Positions 57,530 to 64,000 are shown, counted from the first letter of the stretch. The stretch: DNA of 64,000 bases from Hymenobacter sp. UV11 (GCF_004684095.1 NZ_SRII01000018.1:1-64000); one strand, 5' to 3'. A program made the numbers and translations. The notes: generated by a model from the sequence alone, not told the origin.

Positions 57530-58216
57530 CTAGGCGGCGGCGGCTGCCGGCGCGGCCGTGGTGTTGGCCTCGCTCATGGGGTGGTGGTTGCCTTTGGCTC
57601 CTTCGTAGAAGTAGTGCCACTGCGTCTTGCCGTAGTTCAGCCGGTCCTTGTACAAAGCCAGCCCGCTAATCGTGTGGGTCGTGTGGGGGCTGAAAAAATG
57701 CACCTGGTGGCCCACTAGAAACTTGGGCTCGGGGTGCTGCTTGCCGGTGCCGGTGCTCACGTAAGCAAGCTGGCCAACGATGCTGCCCACGGCTTGCCCG
57801 CGCCAACGCAGCTCGTCCACCAGCCCGGCCTCGGCCCGCTGCTTCAGATACTCGACTTCTTGCGCCTGGTCGCTCAGGCCGATGGTGGCCGCGAGTAGGG
57901 CAATGGCCTGCTCGGCGGTATGGGCAAAATATATCCGGTCGCCCTCCCCTGGCAGTAACACCTCGAACTTGCCGCTTAGTACCTGCTGGGTGTTCGGGTT
58001 GACGTAGTTAAAGCCCTGGTGCGTAGCCGGGGAAAGTAGCTCGTACTGGCCCGCGTCATCGCTGTGGCGGTTGTTTACCTCGATGGCGAAATGGTAGCCG
58101 TTCCAATAAATGGCGGTCACTAGGCCCTGCACGTCGCGGTAACGAGTGCTGCGCACGGTGGCCCCAAGAATGATGCGGCCGGCGCGGGTTTCGATGGCGG
58201 GAAGGTTCGGTAACAT
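57530..58216 (-). CDS. Hypothetical protein, 228 aa
   Basis: The ATG at 58216 (MLPNLPAIETRAGRIILGATV) lies just downstream (minus sense) of a CAATTG palindrome (58226-58243). A beta-rich middle (IYWNGYHFAIEVNNRHSDD). It may belong with the 58454 and 59199 genes as a minus-strand unit. Function unknown. Confidence 0.5.
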   Translation of the reverse strand: MLPNLPAIETRAGRIILGATVRSTRYRDVQGLVTAIYWNGYHFAIEVNNRHSDDAGQYELLSPATHQGFNYVNPNTQQVLSGKFEVLLPGEGDRIYFAHTAEQAIALLAATIGLSDQAQEVEYLKQRAEAGLVDELRWRGQAVGSIVGQLAYVSTGTGKQHPEPKFLVGHQVHFFSPHTTHTISGLALYKDRLNYGKTQWHYFYEGAKGNHHPMSEANTTAAPAAAAA

Positions 58217-58249
58217 GGTGCTAGGTTTTTGCAATTGTAAAAAGTAGGG

Positions 58250-58450
58250 TTAAGCGGCCTGCTGGTGGGCCTGGTGCTCGGGCTGCTCCTGCACGGCGCG
58301 GCCGGGGGTGGGTCGGAAAGCGGCCCGGATGGCTTCGCTACGAGTAGCAGCTGAGCCGGCGCGGCGGCTGGTGGTGGCCCCGCGCCCCTGGCGCACTTCC
58401 CACGTCCACCGGCTACCCTGCCGGCGAACGTGGGCGCGGAATGGCAGCAT
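58250..58450 (-). CDS. Small basic protein, 66 aa
   Basis: A basic protein (MLPFRAHVRRQGSRWTWEVRQ...) with the pattern FRAxVxRxGxRWxWEV and a later ATRSEAIRAAF, which recurs in small plasmid and phage proteins. It starts 3 bp after the 235-aa gene's stop, so co-transcribed. Function unknown. Confidence 0.55.
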   Translation of the reverse strand: MLPFRAHVRRQGSRWTWEVRQGRGATTSRRAGSAATRSEAIRAAFRPTPGRAVQEQPEHQAHQQAA

Positions 58451-58453
58451 CGG

Positions 58454-59161
58454 CTAGTCGCGCTGCTCGTCCTGCGGGTGCTCCGGGTGTTCCTCGCTGT
58501 CCTGGTTGTCGTCGGGCAGCTCGTCGCCCTCCTGGGGCGGGTAGTCGGGTATCCAGTCGTCCGACCGATTAATGCCGGGGTCGTTGCCGTTGGCTTCCTC
58601 GGCTTGGATAAGTCCCTGCTCAGCTTCGGCCAACTCGGCTGCCCGCCTGGCGGTGGCCGTGGCCTCAATCGCCCATTCTAGCATCTGCAAGGCCGGGGCG
58701 CAATACGATTCGCGCAATGCCTTCTGGCTGGCTTTTGGGAAAGCTGCACGGGCTTGACGCTGCTGACTACCGTAGTGCTGGCGGGCGGCCTTTTCGCGGG
58801 CCTCGCAAACCGAAACAGATTGCGGCTCAACCTTGCGGGGCTCTAGCTCAACTCCGAAAAAGTGCCCCTGCGTTACGCCGTGGCCCACGAAACGGGCGGG
58901 CATCTGGTCAGGCTGGCAAATCACCCCCAAATAGCCGTCGGCGTGAAAGTAAGCTTTCACTTCGGCCGGGCCGTAGCTGTTCATGTAGATATGAACGCGG
59001 GCACCGATGGCCGGCACCTCTCCCTTGCCCGACCAAATAAGGTCGGCCGGCAACCCGGTACGGGTGGGAAAACCTACAAACTTGGGGCACTGGCCGGGGT
59101 CGCCTACCCAATCAAGGGGGCTGATTTGCGGCTGCTGCGGGGCGGGGGCTGGGGTAATCAT
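58454..59161 (-). CDS. Hypothetical protein, 235 aa, with domain shared with the next gene
   Basis: The N-terminal part (LIWSGKGEVPAIGARVHIY then AEVKAYFHADGYLGVICQP) is homologous to the 138-aa protein's WSAERPVPAVDTRVEVV / VKVLGYCHAGGFIGLVTEP. A Glu/Ala-rich helical region follows (ATATARRAAELAEAEQGLI), and the end is acidic and His/Gln/Asp-rich. Function unknown; probably a beta-barrel-type small domain. Confidence 0.55.
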   Translation of the reverse strand: MITPAPAPQQPQISPLDWVGDPGQCPKFVGFPTRTGLPADLIWSGKGEVPAIGARVHIYMNSYGPAEVKAYFHADGYLGVICQPDQMPARFVGHGVTQGHFFGVELEPRKVEPQSVSVCEAREKAARQHYGSQQRQARAAFPKASQKALRESYCAPALQMLEWAIEATATARRAAELAEAEQGLIQAEEANGNDPGINRSDDWIPDYPPQEGDELPDDNQDSEEHPEHPQDEQRD

Positions 59162-59198
59162 GGCGACGCGGTAAGTAGTGAGAAGGAAAGGCGGGGGG

Positions 59199-59615
59199 CT
59201 ACGCTGCCTTTTTAATTAGTTGGTGAGAAAAAACGCACTTGGCGCGGGGGTGCATCTTGTGTGCCCGCTTGCTGCCGGGGTGGTAGGGTTCGGTGACTAG
59301 GCCGATAAAGCCGCCTGCGTGGCAGTAGCCTAGCACCTTCACCAAATCCTGCTTGCCGCCCTGCACCACTTCTACCCGCGTATCGACTGCCGGCACCGGA
59401 CGCTCGGCCGACCAATGCAGCCCACCGGGCAGCATCGTTAGCCGCGCTACTTTCTCAAACTCGGGCGTAGGGCTCACGAGTTGGGCTAGTGCATCCTGGT
59501 GGGCTTGAAAAGCTGCCTCGCGGGCCTCGGCGGCGGCGGCGGCTTTGGCTCTCATGCGCTCCAAACGGGCGGCGGGAATACGACGGGCGGGGCGGGTGGT
59601 GGCGGTGGCTTTCAT
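59199..59615 (-). CDS. Hypothetical protein, 138 aa, paralogous domain
   Basis: A basic, Ala-rich N-terminus (RRIPAARLERMRAKAAAAAEA) and a C-terminal domain shared with the 235-aa protein encoded 37 bp downstream. Ends in a basic stretch (MHPRAKCVFSHQLIKKAA). Both probably bind nucleic acids or a common partner. Function unknown. Confidence 0.55.
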   Translation of the reverse strand: MKATATTRPARRIPAARLERMRAKAAAAAEAREAAFQAHQDALAQLVSPTPEFEKVARLTMLPGGLHWSAERPVPAVDTRVEVVQGGKQDLVKVLGYCHAGGFIGLVTEPYHPGSKRAHKMHPRAKCVFSHQLIKKAA

Positions 59616-59649
59616 GATGCGGGACTGACTAGGAGTAGGAAAAAAGAGA

Positions 59650-59787
59650 CTAGAACCAAGGGTTAGCTTCCCATGCGGCCACGTCGGCGGCGCTTACCTG
59701 GGGCGGGGTTTGGTCGGCTGCGTCGGCTGGTTCGTAGCGGTCGGCTGACACTTCACCGGGGGCGAGTTCGCAAAAGTCAAAAGTCAT
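59650..59787 (-). CDS. Short protein (45 aa) behind control region E
   Basis: MTFDFCELAPGEVSADRYEP... ends AAWEANPWF. The ATG at 59787 lies directly behind repeated control region E, as in the other five members. It would be easy to miss by length. The short C-terminal motif resembles the AAE..WLA repeats of the LPD29 protein. Confidence 0.5.
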   Translation of the reverse strand: MTFDFCELAPGEVSADRYEPADAADQTPPQVSAADVAAWEANPWF

Positions 59788-59902
59788 AGCTAAGGGGCTG
59801 TTTCTTTGTAGGTTGCTTATACATATTAAACGAATAACACCCCTATAAAGTTGCACAAAATACACCTTTATTTACGTACTTTTTACATCTTTTTTCTGGC
59901 AC
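59788..59902 (-). promoter_or_regulatory. Repeated control region, copy E
   Basis: Contains TACATATTAAACG, CCCCTATAAAGTTGCACAAA, CACCTTTATTTACGTAC and TTTTTTCTGGCACG. The most diverged copy together with A and B. Confidence 0.72.
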
Positions 59903-59973
59903 GAAAGGTGGCTTTTTCCCTCTTGTTCCCTTTTTACAATTGCAAAAAACTTCCTCTTGTTCGCCCGCCCTGG

Positions 59974-59999
59974 GTCCGGCCGGATAGTTCCGGCCGGAC
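59974..59999. repeat. 10-bp perfect inverted repeat
   Basis: GTCCGGCCGG (59974-59983) pairs with CCGGCCGGAC (59990-59999), just after the ardC stop in minus sense. No T-run; possible weak terminator or processing hairpin. Confidence 0.5.
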
Positions 60000-60012
60000 T
60001 GCTGCACCTGCG

Positions 60013-60924
60013 CTACTCGGGGGCCTCCGTAGGCTCTGCTGCCTCGCCAGCTTCGTAGCTGGGTATTATCCCTAGAATGTGATTTGCGGCCTTCTGGCCC
60101 TGGCTAGCGGCCGATATAATCAGGCGCTTATCGTTGCGTAGGGCTTGTAACCAGTTATCTATATAGCTGGCGCTGCTGGGCAAGGTCAGGCCCATATCAA
60201 TACCGGCTGCATTGCCCAAAAAGGCGGCGCTCAGCTCGGCTACTAGTTCTTCCTTGGCGTAGGTTTCGCTTCCGAAAGCGGCTTTCTCGGTGAGCGTGGC
60301 TCGGTCAAGGCGTTTGCTGTGGCCGGTGCTGTGGGCCAGCTCGTGAAACATCGTCAAATAGTAATCCTCCGGCGTGTGAAAGTTGCTCGCCTCGGGCATG
60401 GTCACGGTGTCCGTGCTCGTGCGGTAATAGGGCTGGCTGCCTTCGTGCTGGATGCGCGGGCCACCCACGTAGCCAGCTAATATTTGCTCGGCTGCCTCCT
60501 GGGGCGTGTGCTCCCGGCTGGTCAACTCGGGCAACTTCCACGCTATGCCGTCAATCTGCGCAATGTTAAAGACGGTCGAATACTGCAAGATGGCTACCTT
60601 CTTCTCCTGGCCTTTCGCGTCCTCCTTCTTGCCCACTTTGTAGAAAACTACTGGCATCCCTTTCTCTCCCTTGCGCACGCAGCCGCCCAACTCGCGGGCT
60701 TGATTGAAGGTCAGAAAGTAGCTGGTTTCATATTTCAGCATCCCCAACAGAAAGGCGTTAACGCCCTGGTAAACGTGCTTGCTGCGGTAGTTCCGGGGGG
60801 CACCGTGGGCCGCGTTCCATCCCTGCTTCCACGGCGTAACGCCGTTCTCTAGCGCAAGAATAATGCGGTTAGTTATCACTTCGTAAACGTCGGTGCGAGG
60901 GGCGAAAGGGGCGGCGCTTTTCAT
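60013..60924 (-). CDS. ardC: ArdC-like antirestriction protein
   Basis: A 303-aa protein. The N-terminal DUF1738 ssDNA-binding domain (residues about 1-135) includes PWKQGW and NYRSKHVYQGVNAFLL. The C-terminal zincin-like metallopeptidase has HELAHSTGH (H194, E195, H198) and a downstream Glu region (YAKEELVAELSAAFL). ArdC proteins protect incoming single-stranded plasmid DNA from restriction. It is preceded by control region F, nearly identical to that of the LPD29 gene. The minus strand and position fit an early-expressed establishment gene. Confidence 0.9.
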   Translation of the reverse strand: MKSAAPFAPRTDVYEVITNRIILALENGVTPWKQGWNAAHGAPRNYRSKHVYQGVNAFLLGMLKYETSYFLTFNQARELGGCVRKGEKGMPVVFYKVGKKEDAKGQEKKVAILQYSTVFNIAQIDGIAWKLPELTSREHTPQEAAEQILAGYVGGPRIQHEGSQPYYRTSTDTVTMPEASNFHTPEDYYLTMFHELAHSTGHSKRLDRATLTEKAAFGSETYAKEELVAELSAAFLGNAAGIDMGLTLPSSASYIDNWLQALRNDKRLIISAASQGQKAANHILGIIPSYEAGEAAEPTEAPE

Positions 60925-61042
60925 GGCTTAAAGAGTTGGTTTCTTGTTTGATACTTATACTTATTAAACGCAAAACGGCCCTATAATGTTGCATAAAGTA
61001 CACCTTTATTTAAGTAGTTTTTACATCTTTTTTCTGGCACGG
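60925..61042 (-). promoter_or_regulatory. Repeated control region, copy F (ardC)
   Basis: Contains TACTTATTAAACGC, CCCTATAATGTTGCATAAAG, CACCTTTATTTAAGTAG and TTTTTTCTGGCACGG, nearly identical to copy D. The inverted repeat ATAAAG..CTTTAT occurs in D and F. Confidence 0.8.
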
Positions 61043-61294
61043 TTGGTGATTTTTTCCCTTTTGTTCCTTTTCTAGGGTCTGGGGTCGTTGTGGTCACTAA
61101 CTCCTGCCGCTGGCCCACCTCGCCGGCAGCGAAGCATTACTGCAGTTGCGCAGCGGAGCGGAGCATCAGCAGTAATGCGCAGCGTAGGGCCTTTTCTTTT
61201 TGTTCGCGGTAGGGATGGGAAGGGAGCGACCAACGGGAGCTGTGCGCAGCACCGCAGCGAAGCGGAGCCCTGGACAGCCCGGCCACCCGCCCAA
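60954..61294. repeat. Long direct repeat, copy 2
   Basis: Segments 60954-61115 and 61198-61294 match 47862-48024 and 48053-48149. Between them here lies the REP-like hairpin at 61135-61177. Recombination between the two copies would remove or exchange about 13 kb with the origin and the defence operon. Confidence 0.8.
61135..61177. repeat. REP-like hairpin, copy 2
   Basis: Arms CATTACTGC and GCAGTAATG (61135-61143/61169-61177) enclose a 25-base loop differing at one base from that at 23689-23713. Confidence 0.7.
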
Positions 61295-61515
61295 AGGATA
61301 GGTTTTATAAGTCAGCAGTTTTTACAATTGCAAATACCACTGGTGTCCTCGGCCCACTTCGGGGGTCGCACTAGCGTAGGAACAGAAAGTATCGGTAGGG
61401 AAAATAGGCGCGGGTGGGCGTCTCAAAAAACGAGTATAATCTGCGATTCCAGCGCGTGAGGGCACTTTGGCATGAGATTCCACTTTTTTTCGCAAGGAAA
61501 TTGGTAAAAAGTGCG

Positions 61516-61523
61516 TATATTTG
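61516..61523 (+). promoter_or_regulatory. Candidate -7 box TATATTTG of the abiF leader
   Basis: Exact TAnnTTTG match 119 bp before the AbiF ATG (61642), leaving a leader of about 110 nt that contains two hairpins. Confidence 0.6.
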
Positions 61524-61529
61524 TCTCAT

Positions 61530-61620
61530 TAATCCCCCGCACGCCACTGACCCAAGCGCATCTGCGGGGCTATTTTTGCCGATATCACGACGCCTCTGGC
61601 TTAATTGTCAGGGGCGTTGC
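61530..61620 (+). ncRNA. Structured leader RNA upstream of abiF (abiF-RNA candidate)
   Basis: Two hairpins occur. CCCCGCA/TGCGGGG (61535-61541/61563-61569) is followed by CTATTTTTG. ACGCCTCTG/CAGGGGCGT (61590-61598/61609-61617) has one wobble pair. A structured RNA upstream of abiF genes is known (abiF motif). In AbiF systems such RNA acts as partner of the HEPN toxin. Alternatively, the first hairpin with its T-run is an attenuator. Confidence 0.5.
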
Positions 61621-61641
61621 TGTTTAATCACGTTTCGCTTC

Positions 61642-62547
61642 ATGAACCACTACTACCGGAAGCAGCCACAGTCCAGCGCGGCGCTTATCGCATTGCTCAA
61701 AAGCCGGAACCTGGTGATTGAGGACGAGGGCCGCGCGACGCGCTACCTGGAAAGCATTGGGTACTACCGCCTCAGCGGCTACATGTACCATATGCAAGCG
61801 GCGGACAAGTCGCATCGCTTCGTGGAAGGCACGAGCTTCGATGATGTGGTGACCATGTATAAGTTCGATAAGCGACTGCGAGCAATCGTCATGGAGTACC
61901 TGGAGCGCATTGAAGTAGCCTTGCGCGCCAAGCTGACCAATTACTACAGCTCGGCCCATGGCTTCTTTTGGTATGCAGACGCCTCGCTGTTTGCCGATAA
62001 GAGAATAGCCGAATCAATCCTCAAGGGCATCAAAGCTGCTTTCGACTCGCCCAAGGACCAATTTCTCAGGGCCTACAAGCGGAACTACAGCGCCGAACCG
62101 CTCCCCCCGTCGCAAATGGCGCTCGAAACCTTGTCGATGGGCGAACTCGCGCTATTATATAAGGCGCTCGCTACGGACGATTTCAAACGACAGATTGCCG
62201 AAGAGTTTCGCGTCGCAGTTGCCACGCTGGAGACGTGGGTTATCTGGCTGACCAATGTTCGAAATGTGTGCGCGCACCACTCCCGGCTCTGGAACAGAAA
62301 CATGTCGGCGCTTCGTCCGCATATGCCCTCGCGCAAGAAGTATGCGTTTGCGGTGCAGATGCCCGAGGAATCCAATACAAATATGTATGGCGTAGTGGCC
62401 CTGATGCACCGGCTGCTAAAGTCCTTCAATCCGGACAATTCTTTTGCCAAGAAGGTCGAGGAGCTGCTTCGAGAATACAAAGTGGACGCGACTCTTATGG
62501 GGTTTCCCGAAGATTGGGAGCGGGCTGCGGTTTGGCATCACGAGTAA
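61642..62547 (+). CDS. abiF: AbiF/AbiD-like (Abi_2) HEPN protein
   Basis: A 301-aa Abi_2 family protein. The N-terminal segment AALIALLKSRNLVIEDEG, then YYRLSGYMYH, is typical. The C-terminal HEPN motif R-x4-H is RNVCAHH (R207, H212) before SRLWN. The family causes abortive infection, and HEPN domains generally cleave RNA. The ATG at 61642 is used because the frame before it crosses the promoter and hairpins. Upstream: promoter and structured leader. Downstream: a serine resolvase 209 bp away. Confidence 0.85.
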   Translation: MNHYYRKQPQSSAALIALLKSRNLVIEDEGRATRYLESIGYYRLSGYMYHMQAADKSHRFVEGTSFDDVVTMYKFDKRLRAIVMEYLERIEVALRAKLTNYYSSAHGFFWYADASLFADKRIAESILKGIKAAFDSPKDQFLRAYKRNYSAEPLPPSQMALETLSMGELALLYKALATDDFKRQIAEEFRVAVATLETWVIWLTNVRNVCAHHSRLWNRNMSALRPHMPSRKKYAFAVQMPEESNTNMYGVVALMHRLLKSFNPDNSFAKKVEELLREYKVDATLMGFPEDWERAAVWHHE

Positions 62548-62610
62548 CCTGCACACGCTGAACAGGGGGTGCAGATGCCGGCGTGCAGCACCACAACCAG
62601 CGGCCGAATA

Positions 62611-62643
62611 GCGTCTCAAAAAACGGGCGTTATTTGATAACGC
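62611..62643. other. Candidate res-type site before the resolvase
   Basis: GCGTCTCAAAAAACG (62611-62625, also at 61418-61432) is followed by the inverted repeat GCGTTAT/ATAACGC (62627-62633/62637-62643). Serine resolvases of the Tn3 type act at such repeat-rich sites next to their gene. Confidence 0.45.
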
Positions 62644-62719
62644 GCCACCCGGTGGCCAGTGCCCGGCTGGGCCTATACTTTTTAGTCTCAACTGCCTATC
62701 TCATTATTCAGCGTCTCAC

Positions 62720-62727
62720 TATCTTTG
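62720..62727 (+). promoter_or_regulatory. Candidate -7 box TATCTTTG of the resolvase
   Basis: Exact TAnnTTTG match 29 bp before the resolvase ATG at 62756. Confidence 0.6.
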
Positions 62728-62755
62728 CCCCTACTGACTTAATGAGAACAAGGCC

Positions 62756-63370
62756 ATGATTTTCGGTTACGCCCGGGTGAGTACGCCCGACCAGGTGCTG
62801 CACCTTCAGACCGACGCCTTGAAGGCGGCCGGTTGCACCAAGATTGTGCAGGAGAAAATATCCTCGGCTAAGGAGCGGCCGGTACTCACGCAGCTGGTGG
62901 CGGAACTGCGCGAGGGGGATACCTTAATCGTATGGAAACTCGACCGACTGGGCCGGTCGCTCAAAGACCTAGTTACGCTGGTCGGCAACTTCCAAGCCCA
63001 GGGCGTGCATTTCATCAGCTTACAAGACCACCTCGATACGACCACCGCCCAGGGCCGGCTCATGTTCAACCTCTTTGCCTCGCTGGCCGAGTTCGAGCGC
63101 GACATTATCAGGGAGCGCACCAACGCCGGGCTGACGGCGGCACGGGCACGTGGCCGGCAGGGCGGCCGGCCCAAGGGGCTCAGCGCCTCGGCCCTCTCGG
63201 TGGCTCAGGCAGCCAAGACGCTCTACCTCGGGGGCGGCAAGACCACGGCCGAGATAGGCCAGGTGCTGGGCGTAGGCCGGGCCACCATCTACCGCTACCT
63301 CGCCGCCCTGGGCGTGAGCACCGGCGAGGCACCGCCTACCTCAGTTCCTACCCCTACCTCCCCCTCCTAA
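62756..63370 (+). CDS. Serine resolvase/invertase (Tn3-type)
   Basis: A 204-aa protein. The N-terminal catalytic domain is MIFGYARVSTPDQ with the catalytic Ser at residue 9, then VWKLDRLGRSLKDL and ASLAEFERDIIRERT. A C-terminal HTH (TTAEIGQVLGVGRATIYRYL) binds the site. It would resolve multimers, cointegrates or cassette junctions. ATG at 62756. A Pro/Thr/Ser-rich tail ends the protein. Confidence 0.9.
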   Translation: MIFGYARVSTPDQVLHLQTDALKAAGCTKIVQEKISSAKERPVLTQLVAELREGDTLIVWKLDRLGRSLKDLVTLVGNFQAQGVHFISLQDHLDTTTAQGRLMFNLFASLAEFERDIIRERTNAGLTAARARGRQGGRPKGLSASALSVAQAAKTLYLGGGKTTAEIGQVLGVGRATIYRYLAALGVSTGEAPPTSVPTPTSPS

Positions 63371-63732
63371 GGGTGAGGGTAGGGTGGCCATGCACCCACC
63401 ATGTTAGGCCTATGCACTCAATAGTTGCCAAACGCTACCTTGGTGGCTGAGCGCCCACACCTAGGACGCGCACACCTAGCAGCCTCAGTAGATATCACCG
63501 AGGCAGACCCCGGCAATTGCTAAAGGCTGATAGTACAAGGGGTAGCACAAGAGTGGGAACAGAAAGTATCGGTAGGGAAAATCTGCGCGGGCGGACGGTC
63601 CCAATAATACAAAGCAGATTATCACTCCGAAACGATAAAATTCGCTGGCATTCTTGCCGGTGACCTCTTCTCTGCCCTTACGTCCTGCTAACTCCGACTG
63701 GCCCAAACGGAATCATTTGGGGCGCGGTAGCG
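63371..63732. other. Gap without a recognisable gene
   Basis: About 360 bases contain the second 27-bp direct repeat (63556-63582) and pyrimidine-rich/purine-rich inverted sequence near 63355-63387 (CCCTACC/GGTAGGG), but no credible coding frame. Confidence 0.5.
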
Positions 63733-63740
63733 TATGTTTG
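63733..63740 (+). promoter_or_regulatory. Candidate -7 box TATGTTTG
   Basis: Exact TAnnTTTG match 22 bp before the ATG at 63762. Confidence 0.6.
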
Positions 63741-63761
63741 CCGGGTTCCCTGCTTTTGTCC

Positions 63762-64000
63762 ATGCGGTTTTTCACGACTTTTTTTGCCCTGTACCTGCTC
63801 ATCCTGGCGTGTCTGCCCTGTGCCGACACTAGCCAGGCGGTGGCACGGCCGGCGCATCTCGTGACCGCCCAGCACCGGGACGCTTCCGATACGCACCATG
63901 CCGATTGGTGCTCGCCCCTGTGCCAGTGCAGCTGCTGCGCCGGTGCTTACTTACCGGCCGCGCTGGTGTCTTTTACGGCCCCGCCGCCCCAGGGCTACGC
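63762..64000 (+). CDS. DUF6660-like small Cys-rich protein (cut by the window end)
   Basis: An open frame runs from the ATG at 63762 to the last base. A hydrophobic start (MRFFTTFFALYLLILACLPCADT) is followed by a His-rich part and DWCSPLCQCSCCAGAYL. The order LPCAD...H...D.CSP.C.C.CC is characteristic of the DUF6660 family, which Bacteroidetes often encode next to heavy-metal efflux (CusA/CzcA) genes. A metal-resistance region may therefore begin just outside the window. Confidence 0.65.
   Translation, partial: MRFFTTFFALYLLILACLPCADTSQAVARPAHLVTAQHRDASDTHHADWCSPLCQCSCCAGAYLPAALVSFTAPPPQGY

Larger units (their letters stand above)
61379..63582. mobile_element. abiF-resolvase unit bracketed by 27-bp direct repeats
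   Basis: GGAACAGAAAGTATCGGTAG... is repeated exactly over 27 bp at 61379-61405 and 63556-63582, followed by similar GCGCGGG sequence. Inside are the AbiF-like gene with its leader and a serine resolvase. GCGTCTCAAAAAACG is also repeated at 61418 and 62611. The layout suggests a mobile or cassette-like unit. No transposase is seen. Confidence 0.5.

Noticed and set aside
61414..61641. Longer AbiF start at 61414
   Set aside because: The extension runs through a repeat, the TATATTTG promoter and the hairpin leader, and adds residues unlike Abi_2 proteins. The ATG at 61642 fits the family.
1..64000. tRNA or rRNA genes
   Set aside because: I saw no cloverleaf with a conserved T-arm or rRNA-like stretch in the gaps between genes; no tRNA search program was run.

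Overview
The window looks like part of a large, self-transmissible plasmid from a Bacteroidota bacterium, most likely a Cytophagales member such as Hymenobacter. Three things point there. The transfer genes are of the Bacteroidetes TraE/F/G/I/J/K/M/N type. Several promoters carry the Bacteroidetes -7 box TAnnTTTG, and starts lack Shine-Dalgarno sequences. The DNA is fairly GC-rich. Plasmid status rests on a Rep_3-type initiator beside a clear array of 21-22 bp iterons, together with a ParA gene, a relaxase with MobC, a coupling protein and a full mating-pair-formation operon. The genus is an inference.

Layout. 0-2.1 kb: a gene fragment, small hypothetical genes, an HMA-like protein and gmhA (sedoheptulose-7-phosphate isomerase). 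2.1-10.7 kb, minus strand: TOPRIM primase-like protein, DUF4099/DUF3945-like protein, XRE regulator, VirD4-like coupling protein, relaxase and MobC, with a candidate oriT hairpin just upstream. 10.9-11.4 kb: about twenty ACTTTG repeats in front of parA. 11.5-23.7 kb, plus strand: ParA, DUF3408 protein, then the type IV secretion operon. Its TraN has a duplicated N-terminal domain. 23.8-30.3 kb: a patchwork of cargo genes, several visibly AT-richer, with a tyrosine recombinase next to a 33-bp inverted-repeat site. 30.4-33.5 kb: a DUF932 gene divergent from umuDC. 33.4-48 kb, mostly minus strand: a nuclease-like protein, a Fic protein with a VbhA-like antitoxin candidate, a possible TNT-like effector with a possible partner, topA, and a long series of small unknown genes. 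48.2-49.6 kb: iteron origin and initiator. 49.7-56.7 kb: a PLD-SNF2 helicase and an Eco57I-like methylase (candidate restriction/defence pair) plus a small third gene. 56.8-61 kb: more small minus-strand genes ending with an ArdC antirestriction gene. 61.4-63.6 kb: a unit bracketed by 27-bp direct repeats with an AbiF-like HEPN protein, a hairpin leader and a serine resolvase. The window ends in a truncated DUF6660-like gene.

Three patterns link these genes. First, five otherwise unrelated proteins (primase, DUF4099 protein, relaxase, Fic protein, TNT-like protein) end in the same short basic tail, roughly R-R-G-P-[KRH]-[ILF]. This suggests a shared type IV secretion signal, so proteins may be delivered together with the plasmid. 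Second, six minus-strand genes, including DUF932, an LPD29-domain gene and ardC, start behind near-copies of one control region of about 80-110 bp. This suggests a co-regulated establishment or anti-defence regulon. Third, two short dispersed motifs recur across the backbone: GAACAAAAGGGAAAAA, and a palindrome around TTTTTGCAATTGCAAAAA. All functions are read from sequence alone; no database search was possible.
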